IMG/VR virus record: IMGVR_UViG_3300038621_000255 | Coordinates: 1-63,256 of that record | Direction: 5' to 3' (one strand) | Source of the DNA: a virus | DNA length: 63,256 bases | Translations under genes and position numbers: made by a program | Shown here: in pieces, positions 7,727-17,000 of the stretch | Layout: each line of letters opens with the position of its first letter | Numbering within the stretch: the stretch's first letter is position 1 | The notes under the pieces: model-generated | Database searches by the model: none | Seen by the model: the letters and a program-made list of their open reading frames with translations, nothing else | What the model was told of the DNA's origin: nothing

Positions 7727-8677
7727 ATGGCTACAAAAGCTTTTATTGACGAACAGTTAGAGCTATCTTTAAGCCGTGTAATACAGCAACCTTACCCAGC
7801 TTTAAGGTACGAGAATGGGGAGTTTATTCCCACAATGGCAGACCTGGATCTGGGCGTTAGCCGGATTTCGCAAAGAGTATTAGATGAAGCCGGCCAGGCT
7901 GCATTCTGGGGCGGCGAAGGGGGACAAATACCCGTCGCCGATATTTCAGTAAGTGAACGGACCTATCCCGTGCGGGCAGTCGCTGCTGGCTATCGGGTAA
8001 GCGAAAAAGAAATTGCAGAAGCCGAGCGTGCTAGGAGAAACGGGGAATTGGATATTCCCTTGGGACAGCGCAAAGCCATGATGGCGGCGAGGGCAATCGC
8101 TGAAAAGGTTGACAGCATCGTAGCTTATGGCGAACCGGGTCAGAACTTTACTGGTTTCCTAAGCGATCCTGGTGTAGAGGTAGTGGATTCTTCTTTCGAC
8201 TTTTATAATACTGCCAATACGGCACAAGAGCAGCAAACCGCCATCTTTGAATTCTTCCAGGATCAAATTAGTACGGTAATTGGTAAAGTAGAGCGACTTT
8301 TCCAGCCCACTCACGTACTCCTGCCTCTAGATGTATTTAATCGTTTAAATATTGCCACCATAGATGCGAACAATATTCTGCTGGAAGTACTGCAACGACA
8401 GCTCGCCCCTTATGGCATACAAACAATCACGTGGGATAATCGTCTAAACGCCCAGCAATTATTTGACGCAGGGGTGCGGGGAGACGCAAACAAGGATCGC
8501 CTCGTCTTTTATACACGAAGCCCCGAGGTAATCGAACGCCATACAGGTGTATTGCAGCAAGCTGAGCGGGAACGTTCCAATATGCAGGAATTCGTGCCCT
8601 ACTACCAGGTGATTAGCCCACCGCAGTTCCATTATCCCGAAACTGCGTTGTATGTAGACGTGCCGGTCAAATCCTAA
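7727..8677 (+). CDS. Major capsid protein
   Basis: A 316-aa protein after AAGGAGAATTA. Segments such as VAAGYRVSEKEIAEAERARR, VDSIVAYGEPG, TGFLSDPGVEV and FYTRSPEVIERHTG match the DUF2184-type HK97-fold phage major capsid proteins. It forms the icosahedral shell. It follows the protease/scaffold and cement genes in the expected order. There is no sign of frameshift. Confidence 0.88.
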   Translation: MATKAFIDEQLELSLSRVIQQPYPALRYENGEFIPTMADLDLGVSRISQRVLDEAGQAAFWGGEGGQIPVADISVSERTYPVRAVAAGYRVSEKEIAEAERARRNGELDIPLGQRKAMMAARAIAEKVDSIVAYGEPGQNFTGFLSDPGVEVVDSSFDFYNTANTAQEQQTAIFEFFQDQISTVIGKVERLFQPTHVLLPLDVFNRLNIATIDANNILLEVLQRQLAPYGIQTITWDNRLNAQQLFDAGVRGDANKDRLVFYTRSPEVIERHTGVLQQAERERSNMQEFVPYYQVISPPQFHYPETALYVDVPVKS

Positions 8678-8692
8678 TATAGGTGAGCAGAA

Positions 8693-8953
8693 ATGAAGAT
8701 TTGGTTCTACCCCGAACGACAGCAGCCAATCGCCCGGCAAGCACCTTACACGCTCGATAGCGTGCGGTTAGTGCCGGGGGAAAATAACCTTTCCGAGAAT
8801 CAATACAAGCAGGTAAGCGACCTCGAAGCCTACCAGCAATTGCTGGAGCAAGGGGCTGTTGTCGAAGAGGAAGGAAAGAAACAACAGAAAAGAAAAAGAA
8901 CTTCCCAGCAGCAACAGCAGGAGGTAACCAGTGAGACTAAGAGCGAAACGTAG
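8693..8953 (+). CDS. Hypothetical head-region protein (86 aa)
   Basis: Short protein with a folded-looking N-terminal part and a Lys/Gln-rich tail (KKQQKRKRTSQQQQQ). It lies between the capsid and the connector genes and overlaps the next gene by 23 bases. AGGTGAGCAGAA precedes the ATG. Probably a minor head or neck protein by position; not recognised. Confidence 0.65.
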   Translation: MKIWFYPERQQPIARQAPYTLDSVRLVPGENNLSENQYKQVSDLEAYQQLLEQGAVVEEEGKKQQKRKRTSQQQQQEVTSETKSET

Positions 8954-9314
8954 GTTCCAGTGGGGCGATCGCTGGGTTGCCCCTGGGGAAATGCTTGACA
9001 TGCCCGAGACTACCCGGGTAAATACGCTTCGGCGGTTGGGATACCTAGAAAGCACCGCCCCTGTTATCCCCATGGACGAACGACCCCAACCTGCTGCATC
9101 AGAGCAGGCAGAGGAGCAACAACCAACACCAACAGCCACCACCACACCCAAACTCAACCTCAACACCGCCAGTAGTGGAGAACTGCAAGACCTAAATGGA
9201 ATTGGAGAAAGTAGGGCATCGGAGATTATCGCCGCTCGTCCCTTTGCCTCAGTTGATGAGGCTGTAGGGCAATTGGGATACCTCGCCGACCACCAATTCA
9301 AGCTAGAGGTCTAA
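8931..9314 (+). CDS. Head-region protein with helix-hairpin-helix domain
   Basis: A 127-aa protein starting at GTG after AGGAGGTAACCA. The first ~45 residues (FQWGDRWVAPGEML) look like a small structural domain. A Pro/Thr/Gln linker follows. The last ~50 residues (LNLNTASSGELQDLNGIGES) are a ComEA-type helix-hairpin-helix, a sequence-independent DNA-binding motif. DNA contact at the head vertex or neck is plausible. The domain call is good; the role is inferred. Confidence 0.75.
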   Translation: MRLRAKRRFQWGDRWVAPGEMLDMPETTRVNTLRRLGYLESTAPVIPMDERPQPAASEQAEEQQPTPTATTTPKLNLNTASSGELQDLNGIGESRASEIIAARPFASVDEAVGQLGYLADHQFKLEV

Positions 9315-9317
9315 AGG

Positions 9318-10346
9318 ATGGGAATTATACAGATCCAAAACTTACCATTTCTGGCTTCGGAAAAGCGGTTCCGATTGCCCCACAATTATGTTTTTGGGGT
9401 TGAGGTGAGGGCGAATATTGCTGAATTTAAAACCCCTCGGGACTACGGGATCTTAGAGGAAAATGGGGACACGATTGTGCGGTGGTCGGAATTGGGCTTA
9501 ATCCCCTATAACGACTGGGTTTTGGTGAAGTGGGAAGATGGTGCTAATCAAAAGGAGAGGCTAGTCCAGTTTGGTGCCAATAGTGGGGACGTGGTATTGC
9601 CGGGAACATCCCTAACCAATATCCAGGTTATCCCGATTGAACTCCCATCCCTAACACGGGGCGAAGACTACGAAGTGGATACTCGCACCGGGTGGGTGAT
9701 ATCAAAACCAGATACCCGAATACAAGATAGCGAAGAAATTGCGATCTCCTACTCAGTGGGTGGGAAACTGCAATTCCTAGGAAATGAAGATATTTCCTTT
9801 GCCTCCCAGCAAGAAGCAGAACTATCGAATGCCCCGATCTGGGATCTAAAAGTCGATGGTTCCCCGCACCCCTTTGCCGATTATCGCGAGGGGATTATAC
9901 GCCAGGGTTCCTTACCCGCAACCGAATACAATGTCGAATATAAATACTCGACATTATCAACTTATACCACCGCTTACGACTACGAGCTAACTTTCGATTC
10001 CCCAGAGATTAATACTACACCCTACTCTTCCGTTTGGCAGGCGATTGAAAGTGCCCAATCCCTAGCCGAATCAATCTTTTTAGCAAACGAGATCGAACTT
10101 CCTACCCTGCCCCTAACAAGGGAGTGGCAATGGTTGACTGAGTTGTTGATCCCAATCGTACGGTACTTTCTGTTAGAACAACCGTACGAAATTGACGTAG
10201 AAAAATATAAGGAAGCTAAGGCAAGGCTAGAAAGGTCGATTCGTAAGAGTACGCGATCGCAAAGGAAAGGCACTATACGCAAACCCGAAAAGGTAGACTT
10301 TGGCTATTATTGGCGAAGAAGCTCAAGCTATCCTTTCAATCGTTAG
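9318..10346 (+). CDS. Putative head-tail connector with beta module
   Basis: A 342-aa protein. The middle (RGEDYEVDTRTGWV, then EEIAISYSVGG) contains a beta unit also seen in the sheath and tail fibre of this phage. The C-terminal part (LTELLIPIVRYFLLEQPYE, then YKEAKARLERSIRK) is helical and loosely resembles Mu gp36-type (DUF1320) head-completion proteins. Its position between capsid and sheath fits a connector. Family assignment is tentative. It overlaps the next gene by 47 bases. Confidence 0.6.
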   Translation: MGIIQIQNLPFLASEKRFRLPHNYVFGVEVRANIAEFKTPRDYGILEENGDTIVRWSELGLIPYNDWVLVKWEDGANQKERLVQFGANSGDVVLPGTSLTNIQVIPIELPSLTRGEDYEVDTRTGWVISKPDTRIQDSEEIAISYSVGGKLQFLGNEDISFASQQEAELSNAPIWDLKVDGSPHPFADYREGIIRQGSLPATEYNVEYKYSTLSTYTTAYDYELTFDSPEINTTPYSSVWQAIESAQSLAESIFLANEIELPTLPLTREWQWLTELLIPIVRYFLLEQPYEIDVEKYKEAKARLERSIRKSTRSQRKGTIRKPEKVDFGYYWRRSSSYPFNR

Positions 10347-10839
10347 GGAGCTTGAGAGTAATCTAGAAATTCAAGATCTGGAGGGCAACTCCAAGCCTCT
10401 AAAAATCCGTTGGATCCAGGGGATTTCAGAGGAAGATTTCGCCCGAGGAATCGATTTCGAGTATTGCCTTTTGGCATTAAGTTATCTGGGCACTTTCCCC
10501 CAAAAAGAAATCGATTTGGGCGATACCTTGCAAGTTCCCCAAACGATCCAGTTTATTTCCACGGTGGGGATTAGAAACTCGTCCAGGCGACAAGGAAATC
10601 CAAACCCTGCAGAGGGGCTAAATATCGTTTATCAGATAAGAAGCCACATTTCTAGTTTCTATCCCTTTGGTTTGAATTACCATCGCCCGAGATTGAAGAA
10701 ACAAAGATACGGTACTGCAACGGATAGGGGGCAGATCCAAATTTACGAATTGGAATTTCATCTAGAATCACAATTCTTGCTAGAAACCGAAAGAGAACCC
10801 GATGGCCTCTTGCTGAAAAATACCGAATTTCTGGGATAA
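10300..10839 (+). CDS. Mu gp37-like (DUF1834) protein, putative
   Basis: A 179-aa protein starting at TTG after AAGGTAGAC, inside the end of the previous gene. Its location directly before the sheath gene and its mixed alpha/beta composition match Mu gp37-type proteins (DUF1834), thought to act in tail termination or head-tail joining. There is no diagnostic motif, so the call rests on order and general similarity. Confidence 0.6.
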   Translation: MAIIGEEAQAILSIVRELESNLEIQDLEGNSKPLKIRWIQGISEEDFARGIDFEYCLLALSYLGTFPQKEIDLGDTLQVPQTIQFISTVGIRNSSRRQGNPNPAEGLNIVYQIRSHISSFYPFGLNYHRPRLKKQRYGTATDRGQIQIYELEFHLESQFLLETEREPDGLLLKNTEFLG

Positions 10840-10927
10840 AACTACTATCCAGGAAGTATCCAAAATCCCGGTATGGCAATTGCACAGATGTTAATTTTAA
10901 ATAGATAGCTAGCTATTCTAAATAAAT

Positions 10928-12625
10928 ATGGCAGAAATACGCGGCGTAACTATTCAAGCGACACAACCACAACCGGTTGTGGTTTCCGAAGAGGGGGAAA
11001 AGATTGGTTTTGTCGGTACGGCACCCGTCCACAAATTGCCCTCGGGCGATGCCTCAATTGAGGAACTTAAACAAGTAAAATCAGAAGCTGATTTGGCTTC
11101 TAATTTCGGAGAATGGGAAAGGGGTTTCTCAATCCCAGAGTTCTACAGAATCCTTCAATTTTATTCTGTAAAAGAAGCTTACATCGTAAACATATTTAAT
11201 CCCGATACTCATACCGGTACAACCCAGGGCGCTTATACCCTAGATGATAATGCTGAGGTTACTTTTAACAAGGTAATTTCTGGCACAAATATTGCAGTTG
11301 AAGGGGTGACTTCAACCAGCGAAACCACAATAACCTGGTCTTCCAGCCAATACGATACGGGAAATCCTTATATTGATAACGTAGTTCTTCAAGATACCGG
11401 GAAAACCACAACCTACATCGAGGGTAAAGACTACACGATTTCGGGCGGCGTAATCACTGCCACTAGCTACGGAGATATTGATACCAACAACGATGCCCTG
11501 CTCTCCTACGATGCCCCAGATGGTGTTGCTTTGACCGCAGGCACCGATTACACAGTAACCCGAGAAGATGTGATCGATCCCGATACGGACAGCCCTTATA
11601 ATACTCCTTATACTTACGAGAATATTACCTTAAGCTTTTCCTCCCTAAGTGCAGGGGCGAAGGCATGGATCGCCTACGATCACGCCTCTCCTAAATTTGT
11701 TACAGCGAGCGACATCGTGGGTGCGGTAGCTAATGATGGTACCCGCACGGGGATGGAATTGCTCGACGAGAATCTATCCTTCTTTGGATTTGAACTTACA
11801 CAACTAGCCGCCGATTTGGATACGGAAAGCGCTGTAGTTACCGCACTGGAAACCAAAGCCAATGACCTTAGAGCGCAAGCCCACGTCACGGCTAAACCAA
11901 TGGCATTTACTGACGAGCTAGTTGCGGGGCGTAGCTCCAGTTCAGGCGTATACGTGGATAATGTTTTCACTTCCGATCCTCGCGTGATTTTGTACGCCGA
12001 TCATATCTACAATCAAGCTCCCGACAACAATACCATTCTGCAACCCTTGGGGTGGCATGGCATCGCCGCCCGGAAACGCAGAACCGATAGGCTAGGGTTT
12101 TGGTGGAGTTACTCATCATCTCCAATTGAGGGTATTACAAGACCTGAAATCCTACGGACAATCAGCCGAAACGATGCGTCTGCTGATAACAATACTCTGG
12201 TTGATGCGGGATACGTTACGATTTTCCGGCGATTCGGCTCAGGGTACCAATTTGATGGAAACTACAATGCTTCGCACCCAGAGGTTTCCGACGGCACCCA
12301 ATTCCAAGCTGTACAAAACGCCAGGGATACAATCTTACGTACCCTGCAACGGTTTGCTGAAAATTATCTAGACAAGCCTCTAACAAGGGTTCAAACAACT
12401 TCCCTCACCGGAGAAACATCCGACTACTTAGACAACCTTGCCAACCCAGAAAGAGCTACCGGGCAGGCGATCGCAGAGGGCTCTGCTACAGCAGATATTC
12501 CGGAGAATGACGAGAGTGCCCGTGCGCAAGGTATCTTATATGTTTTGGTTCGGATTGGTTATCTAACACCAATTAATTCAATTGTGCTAATCGAAGAGAC
12601 TATCCAAACCAGTGTTTCTAGCTAA
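10928..12625 (+). CDS. Contractile tail sheath protein
   Basis: A 565-aa protein. The N-terminus (GVTIQATQPQPVVV, IGFVGTAPVHKLP) and the C-terminal half (WHGIAARKRRTDRLGFWWSY, NTLVDAGYVTI) match phage tail sheath proteins, which contract to drive the tube into the cell. About residues 100-260 form an inserted beta region with YIEGKDYTISGG- and LTAGTDYTVTRE-like units, probably surface-exposed. No strong ribosome binding site is visible before the ATG. The tube gene follows. Confidence 0.9.
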   Translation: MAEIRGVTIQATQPQPVVVSEEGEKIGFVGTAPVHKLPSGDASIEELKQVKSEADLASNFGEWERGFSIPEFYRILQFYSVKEAYIVNIFNPDTHTGTTQGAYTLDDNAEVTFNKVISGTNIAVEGVTSTSETTITWSSSQYDTGNPYIDNVVLQDTGKTTTYIEGKDYTISGGVITATSYGDIDTNNDALLSYDAPDGVALTAGTDYTVTREDVIDPDTDSPYNTPYTYENITLSFSSLSAGAKAWIAYDHASPKFVTASDIVGAVANDGTRTGMELLDENLSFFGFELTQLAADLDTESAVVTALETKANDLRAQAHVTAKPMAFTDELVAGRSSSSGVYVDNVFTSDPRVILYADHIYNQAPDNNTILQPLGWHGIAARKRRTDRLGFWWSYSSSPIEGITRPEILRTISRNDASADNNTLVDAGYVTIFRRFGSGYQFDGNYNASHPEVSDGTQFQAVQNARDTILRTLQRFAENYLDKPLTRVQTTSLTGETSDYLDNLANPERATGQAIAEGSATADIPENDESARAQGILYVLVRIGYLTPINSIVLIEETIQTSVSS

Positions 12626-12639
12626 TTAAAGGAGGATAA

Positions 12640-13152
12640 ATGCCGGTAATTAACGAAACGCAACTAGGGGCTACCTGGCTTATTGATGGGAATGAGCTTC
12701 CCGTAGGTCAACAAGTAAACTCTTTCGAGGCAAATATTCCCGTTAATCAAGAAAGTTACGAAGCTCTTTCTAAATTATTTGCGGTAGAAATGACCACGAG
12801 TATCGGACCCATGGAGGGTTCGATCACTTGGGCTTCTATGCCTGATTTCCTAAGCTCAATCACTAGGGATTGGCGTACCGTCCACCATCTAATCCTATCT
12901 GGGAACGTAGTTACAGAAACATCTAAATCCACGACCGATAAAATTGTGAAAAGAGTATTTGACCTTTGGTTTACATTCAAAGACGAATTACCTTTAGGTT
13001 CCCGGGAACACGGTACTCCGGCGGAATACGAAAGTACTTTAAATATAAGAAGCATAATTTCTTACGACGATGGGGTAGAACGGTTCGCTTTCAATCCCTA
13101 TGAAGAGATTTCGCGCATTGATGGTGTAGATGTTGTGCTACCCTTGAAATAA
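12640..13152 (+). CDS. Major tail tube protein
   Basis: A 170-aa protein after AAGGAGGATAA, directly downstream of the sheath. VINETQLGATWLIDGNELPV, VEMTTSIGPMEGSI and a later ISYDDGVE fit the tail tube (FII-type) family, which polymerises into the inner tube. Length and order (sheath, tube, chaperones, tape measure) are canonical. Confidence 0.88.
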   Translation: MPVINETQLGATWLIDGNELPVGQQVNSFEANIPVNQESYEALSKLFAVEMTTSIGPMEGSITWASMPDFLSSITRDWRTVHHLILSGNVVTETSKSTTDKIVKRVFDLWFTFKDELPLGSREHGTPAEYESTLNIRSIISYDDGVERFAFNPYEEISRIDGVDVVLPLK

Positions 13153-13173
13153 GTAAAGATTTAACGCCTACAT

Positions 13174-13902
13174 ATGTCCGAAAAGAATAATCAGCAACAA
13201 CAGGAAATCGATACCCACCAAGGGGGTAACCAACCAGCGTTCGCCAACTATAAAAAGGTCCAAGTATACCCCGACCCTCTAGACGATGAGGATTTCGATC
13301 CCGACGAAAGGGTAATCTATGCCTTGGAGGATCCTCCGGGGTCTTATTTTTGGCAATATAAATACCTGGCGGCGCATCAATCAGAGAATTCAAACCAAGC
13401 TGAAGAGTGGCTTTTAGCAAATATCCTTTTCTTGGAAGGTGAGGAGGATCAATCTATCGGGATGCGTCGATTCTCGACTGAGTACCCATTTCAAGATTTC
13501 CAAGCTTATGCCTATATGAAAGGGTACGTGGATATGGTTTTGAGCGCCCCGTATGGCACTGGGCATCGGATTGTGATAAGTAAAAGAAACGAACAAGGGG
13601 AACCCATTTTGGCGACTACTGATAGCGGCAAAGAGATATCGGTAGCACCCAATTTGACTGCCTCCCAAGGGCAAACCTACTTCAATTATTTACAGGAGTC
13701 CGCAACGAAAGCATTTAAATATATCCTTACACAAGCATTTAAATTAAATGGCCGATTAATCGAACCGGAACAATTACCGAAAAGAAATAAGAATACAGGG
13801 ATTTTCGAGGGAGGCGATCCGGAGCTAACTTGGAAGGTTTACACTGTTTGCGAAGCCTATTTTTTAAAAACCTACTTAAAACCGTATCTAAGCAAGACTT
13901 GA
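13174..13902 (+). CDS. Tail assembly chaperone, upstream frame
   Basis: A 242-aa acidic protein between tube and tape measure, where tail chaperones are always encoded. The N-terminus is Gln-rich (NNQQQQEIDTHQGG). Near its end the in-frame heptamer T TTA AAA (13863-13869) is a standard -1 slippery site. The -1 frame continues open into the ORF ending at 14057. The expected products are this protein and a ~294-aa fusion, analogous to lambda gpG/gpGT and Mu gp41/42. The chaperones coat the tape measure before tube assembly. Confidence 0.75.
   Translation: MSEKNNQQQQEIDTHQGGNQPAFANYKKVQVYPDPLDDEDFDPDERVIYALEDPPGSYFWQYKYLAAHQSENSNQAEEWLLANILFLEGEEDQSIGMRRFSTEYPFQDFQAYAYMKGYVDMVLSAPYGTGHRIVISKRNEQGEPILATTDSGKEISVAPNLTASQGQTYFNYLQESATKAFKYILTQAFKLNGRLIEPEQLPKRNKNTGIFEGGDPELTWKVYTVCEAYFLKTYLKPYLSKT
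13863..13869 (+). promoter_or_regulatory. -1 frameshift slippery heptamer
   Basis: T TTA AAA read in frame with the upstream chaperone codons. A -1 slip enters the frame of 13911-14057. No strong pseudoknot is obvious directly downstream. Confidence 0.65.
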
Positions 13903-13910
13903 TATTTCTA

Positions 13911-14057
13911 ATGTGGACATCAAAAGGGGGATTAAGTATTCAATACTTAGAAAATCTCCCTATTCCAGAATTGGAGGCTTGGATAGAAGCCTCCAATTCT
14001 TTTTTAGAGAAGATTTATCCCAAGGAGGGAAAGGGAAATGGCAACCGTCGAGCTTGA
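13911..14057 (+). CDS. Tail assembly chaperone, -1 frame extension
   Basis: An ORF of 48 codons from ATG 13911, open in the -1 frame since before the slippery site. MWTSKGGLSIQYLENLPIPE resembles second chaperone domains, which often read 'W..G.S...i..lp...l'. It ends inside the first codons of the tape measure gene, overlapping it by 20 bases. Translation is probably by frameshift from 13174 rather than by independent start; there is no good ribosome binding site. Confidence 0.65.
   Translation: MWTSKGGLSIQYLENLPIPELEAWIEASNSFLEKIYPKEGKGNGNRRA
13969..14006 (+). terminator. Terminator-like hairpin before tape measure gene
   Basis: 12-bp perfect arms (13969-13980 and 13987-13998), 6-base loop, then C and six T. 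It looks like an intrinsic terminator but lies inside the chaperone frame, 32 bases before the tape measure start. It may attenuate transcription or stimulate recoding. Confidence 0.55.
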
Positions 14058-17000
14058 ATTTAGGGCTGATACAGCTAATGCTACCTCGGCTGTGCGCCGC
14101 ATTGCTGAAACCACCCAGCGAATACAGGGAGCAGCACGCCGCGCTCAAAGGGGTATTGCTGGAATCAGCGATAGAGCAGGAGAGGGGCGAACGGCTGTCA
14201 AACGTTTGCGGCGGAGTTTTGAGGATGTCCGGTCGGCTGCGGAACAAATCTGGACGGCTGACCTAGCCTCACAGTTTACAGGTTTCTTTACAGATGCCGT
14301 ACAGGGAGCTATGGAATTCCAGGAAGCACTTACTCAGATAGGTAAGGTAGGGGGTGCTTCTGTAGAACAAATGGAAGCATTGGCCGATCCTTCCCGACGG
14401 ATAGATCCTTCAACCTTAGCCCCTAATGAGTTGAATATGGGGAAAGTCAAGGCTAAGATCGCCGAAATTAACCAGCGGTCTAGTTTTACAAAGCATCAGA
14501 TTGCCGGGATTATGGAAGAGGTTGCCAAGCTAGGTGTGCGCTCACCCAAGGAATTAGGTAAGTTTGTGGATTTAATGGAAGAAGCGGGGACAGCGTTTGA
14601 TATTGATGCTTCAAAAGTAACCAACCAAATGGGCAAGTTAGGGAATATATTTGGAATTATCGATGCTGAAGCAGGCACTGTAGATATTGAGCGGTTACGT
14701 GCGTTTGGAAACTCCTTGAACAATGTAGCTGACAATATGGCTTCGGTGACCGAACGAGAGATACTAGACTTTGCAGAAAGATCAGGGGGCGTTGGTAAGG
14801 TTGCCGGTATAAGTGAGACTCAAATCACAGCGATTGGTGGTGCTTTCAAGTCAATGGGGGTTGAAACAGAACGGGCATCAACAGCTTTCAAGAATTTTAT
14901 TTTGGCTGGTATGGGGGCTGCGAGTAACAGGGATCGGCAGTTCTTCGAGCAGATAAGTAAGCAAATGGGAGTAACTGCCAACCAAGCAGAAAAAATTGGA
15001 GATAAAGCCGGACGTGCCTTCAAAACCTTAGGCATTGATGTCAGGAAATTCCAGAGCTTAATGGAAGGGGGGAAAGGTGCAGAAGCTTTAGTACATTTTC
15101 TGGAGACTGCAAAAGCTAAAAGTAAGGAAACGGGTAAGAGCATTAAAGAGCTGAGCGCTTTTGGGGCACTTTCAAATATTCTCGGGAAAGGACAGGCTGA
15201 TATCTTCGCCACTGCATTCCAGAACGTAGACCAGCTCAAGCGAGCATTAAAACTCGCTAATGATGGTGCTGAGGGTCTAGGAAATACTTTGGCTGGTACC
15301 TTCGCACTAAGGGGAACAACAGCCCAAGCAGCTCTGGATGGGTTAGAGAGCGAACTAAAAAATATAAAAGGGGCACTAGGATCGGCTCTAGTGCCTACCG
15401 TACAATCGGCAGCACAGGGATTAAACGACCTGCTAGACCCCGTGCGCAAGTTCCTATCCAATAACCAAGCCATGGTTGCTTCCATAATCAAGGGTACTGC
15501 AGCCTTTATCGGTGCAAACGGTGCGGTGCTCGGTTTTCATGTGGGCATTACTGCCTTAGCCACCGCAACGAAGGTACTAGCCGGAGCTTGGGGAAGGGCT
15601 ACAATTGGCGCTATCCGGTTTGGAAGTGCCCTAAACAAAATTGCACAAGCTAGGTTGGTTACAAACTTTTCCTCTTTAGCGGGGCAAATTCCTGTGGTTG
15701 GTGGACGGTTAAACCAGTTGGCAGGGAAACTATCTGCCCTAAATCAAGCACCAGCTAAAAGGAGTACTTACCAACGGATAGGAACGAGTATTACAAGTGG
15801 CTTGTCAACTATTCCCCCTGCGGCTGCTTCCGCTCGAAGTGGGCTAGGAAGGGTTATTGGATCGCTGCGGAAAACCAGAGATGCAGGAAATGCAGCGAAA
15901 GGTTCCCTGAAAAATTTAGGATCTATTTTTTCAAAGGTAGGAGGTGCTGCAGGAAGTATAGCAACAGGAGCAGAAGGAATAGCAGCGAATGCAATTGTAG
16001 AAGGTGTGTCTGGTTCGAGAGATAGGAATTCAGAGACTAAGCCCTATCGGCGATTAAGGGATCAAATGGGGCGAGTTTCCCAAACCTCCCAACGTATGAG
16101 GGGATCTGTTCGGCGATCCTTCTCAGGTGCTTCTGAATCTGCTAAGGACTTCTTCGCTTCCCTATCAGGGAGATCGGCTCTAAAATCTTTCGCTTCGCAA
16201 TCCACTTTTGCTGCCATGGGGGCAACTTCCTTGGGGACACAAGCCGCAGTAGCTTCGGGCGGCGTGACTAGTTTGGGAGTCGCTTCCCAAACAACTGCAA
16301 CCAGGGCGGCAACATTAGGGGCAAAAGTAAGGATGGCTGCCGCTTCCTTTGCTACTTGGGCACCCGCAATCGCAGGGGCAGTCGCAGGTATTGCTGGCCT
16401 GGTAGGGGCAGTGAAACTCCTACAAAAGCACCTAGGAAACATGGAGAAAGAAAGGGAGAACCTGGAAGAAATAGGCAATCGGAAAGCCACCCAAGGATTG
16501 GCAAATGATGTTGGCAAACTGGCGAACCGGATGCGCGAAAGTGGGAAGGCTTTGCCCGAAAAGAAATTCAAAAGCCACGTGAAATTCTTAGAGAAAATGC
16601 AGAAAAAATATGGCGGGTTAGAAAATCACATAAAAAGCTTCAAAAATCTACAAAATGAATTGCAATCCACGGGTGCAGGCACTCTGCAAGGACCAGAAGC
16701 CGATCTTGGTAAAAGCAAGAAGCAATTGCAGTTGATGGCAGAAGCTAGGAAGCAACAGCAAAAAACCGGACCGGAAAACCCCTTTGATTTCAGCATGGAG
16801 GATATTCCTTCAATCGAAGAGATGGCGAGGGGCTACATGAGTATTGTAAACCGGGCCACTTCTACCCTAAAAAATGGCTGGACTGTGGTTTGGCAGTGGG
16901 TGAAAAATATTGGAAATCAACTACAAAGGGCACTCCAAATTGTAAACATTAAGTGGAAGCAGGTAAGGAATTCTGTTACCAATTTAGGAAAAGATATCGC

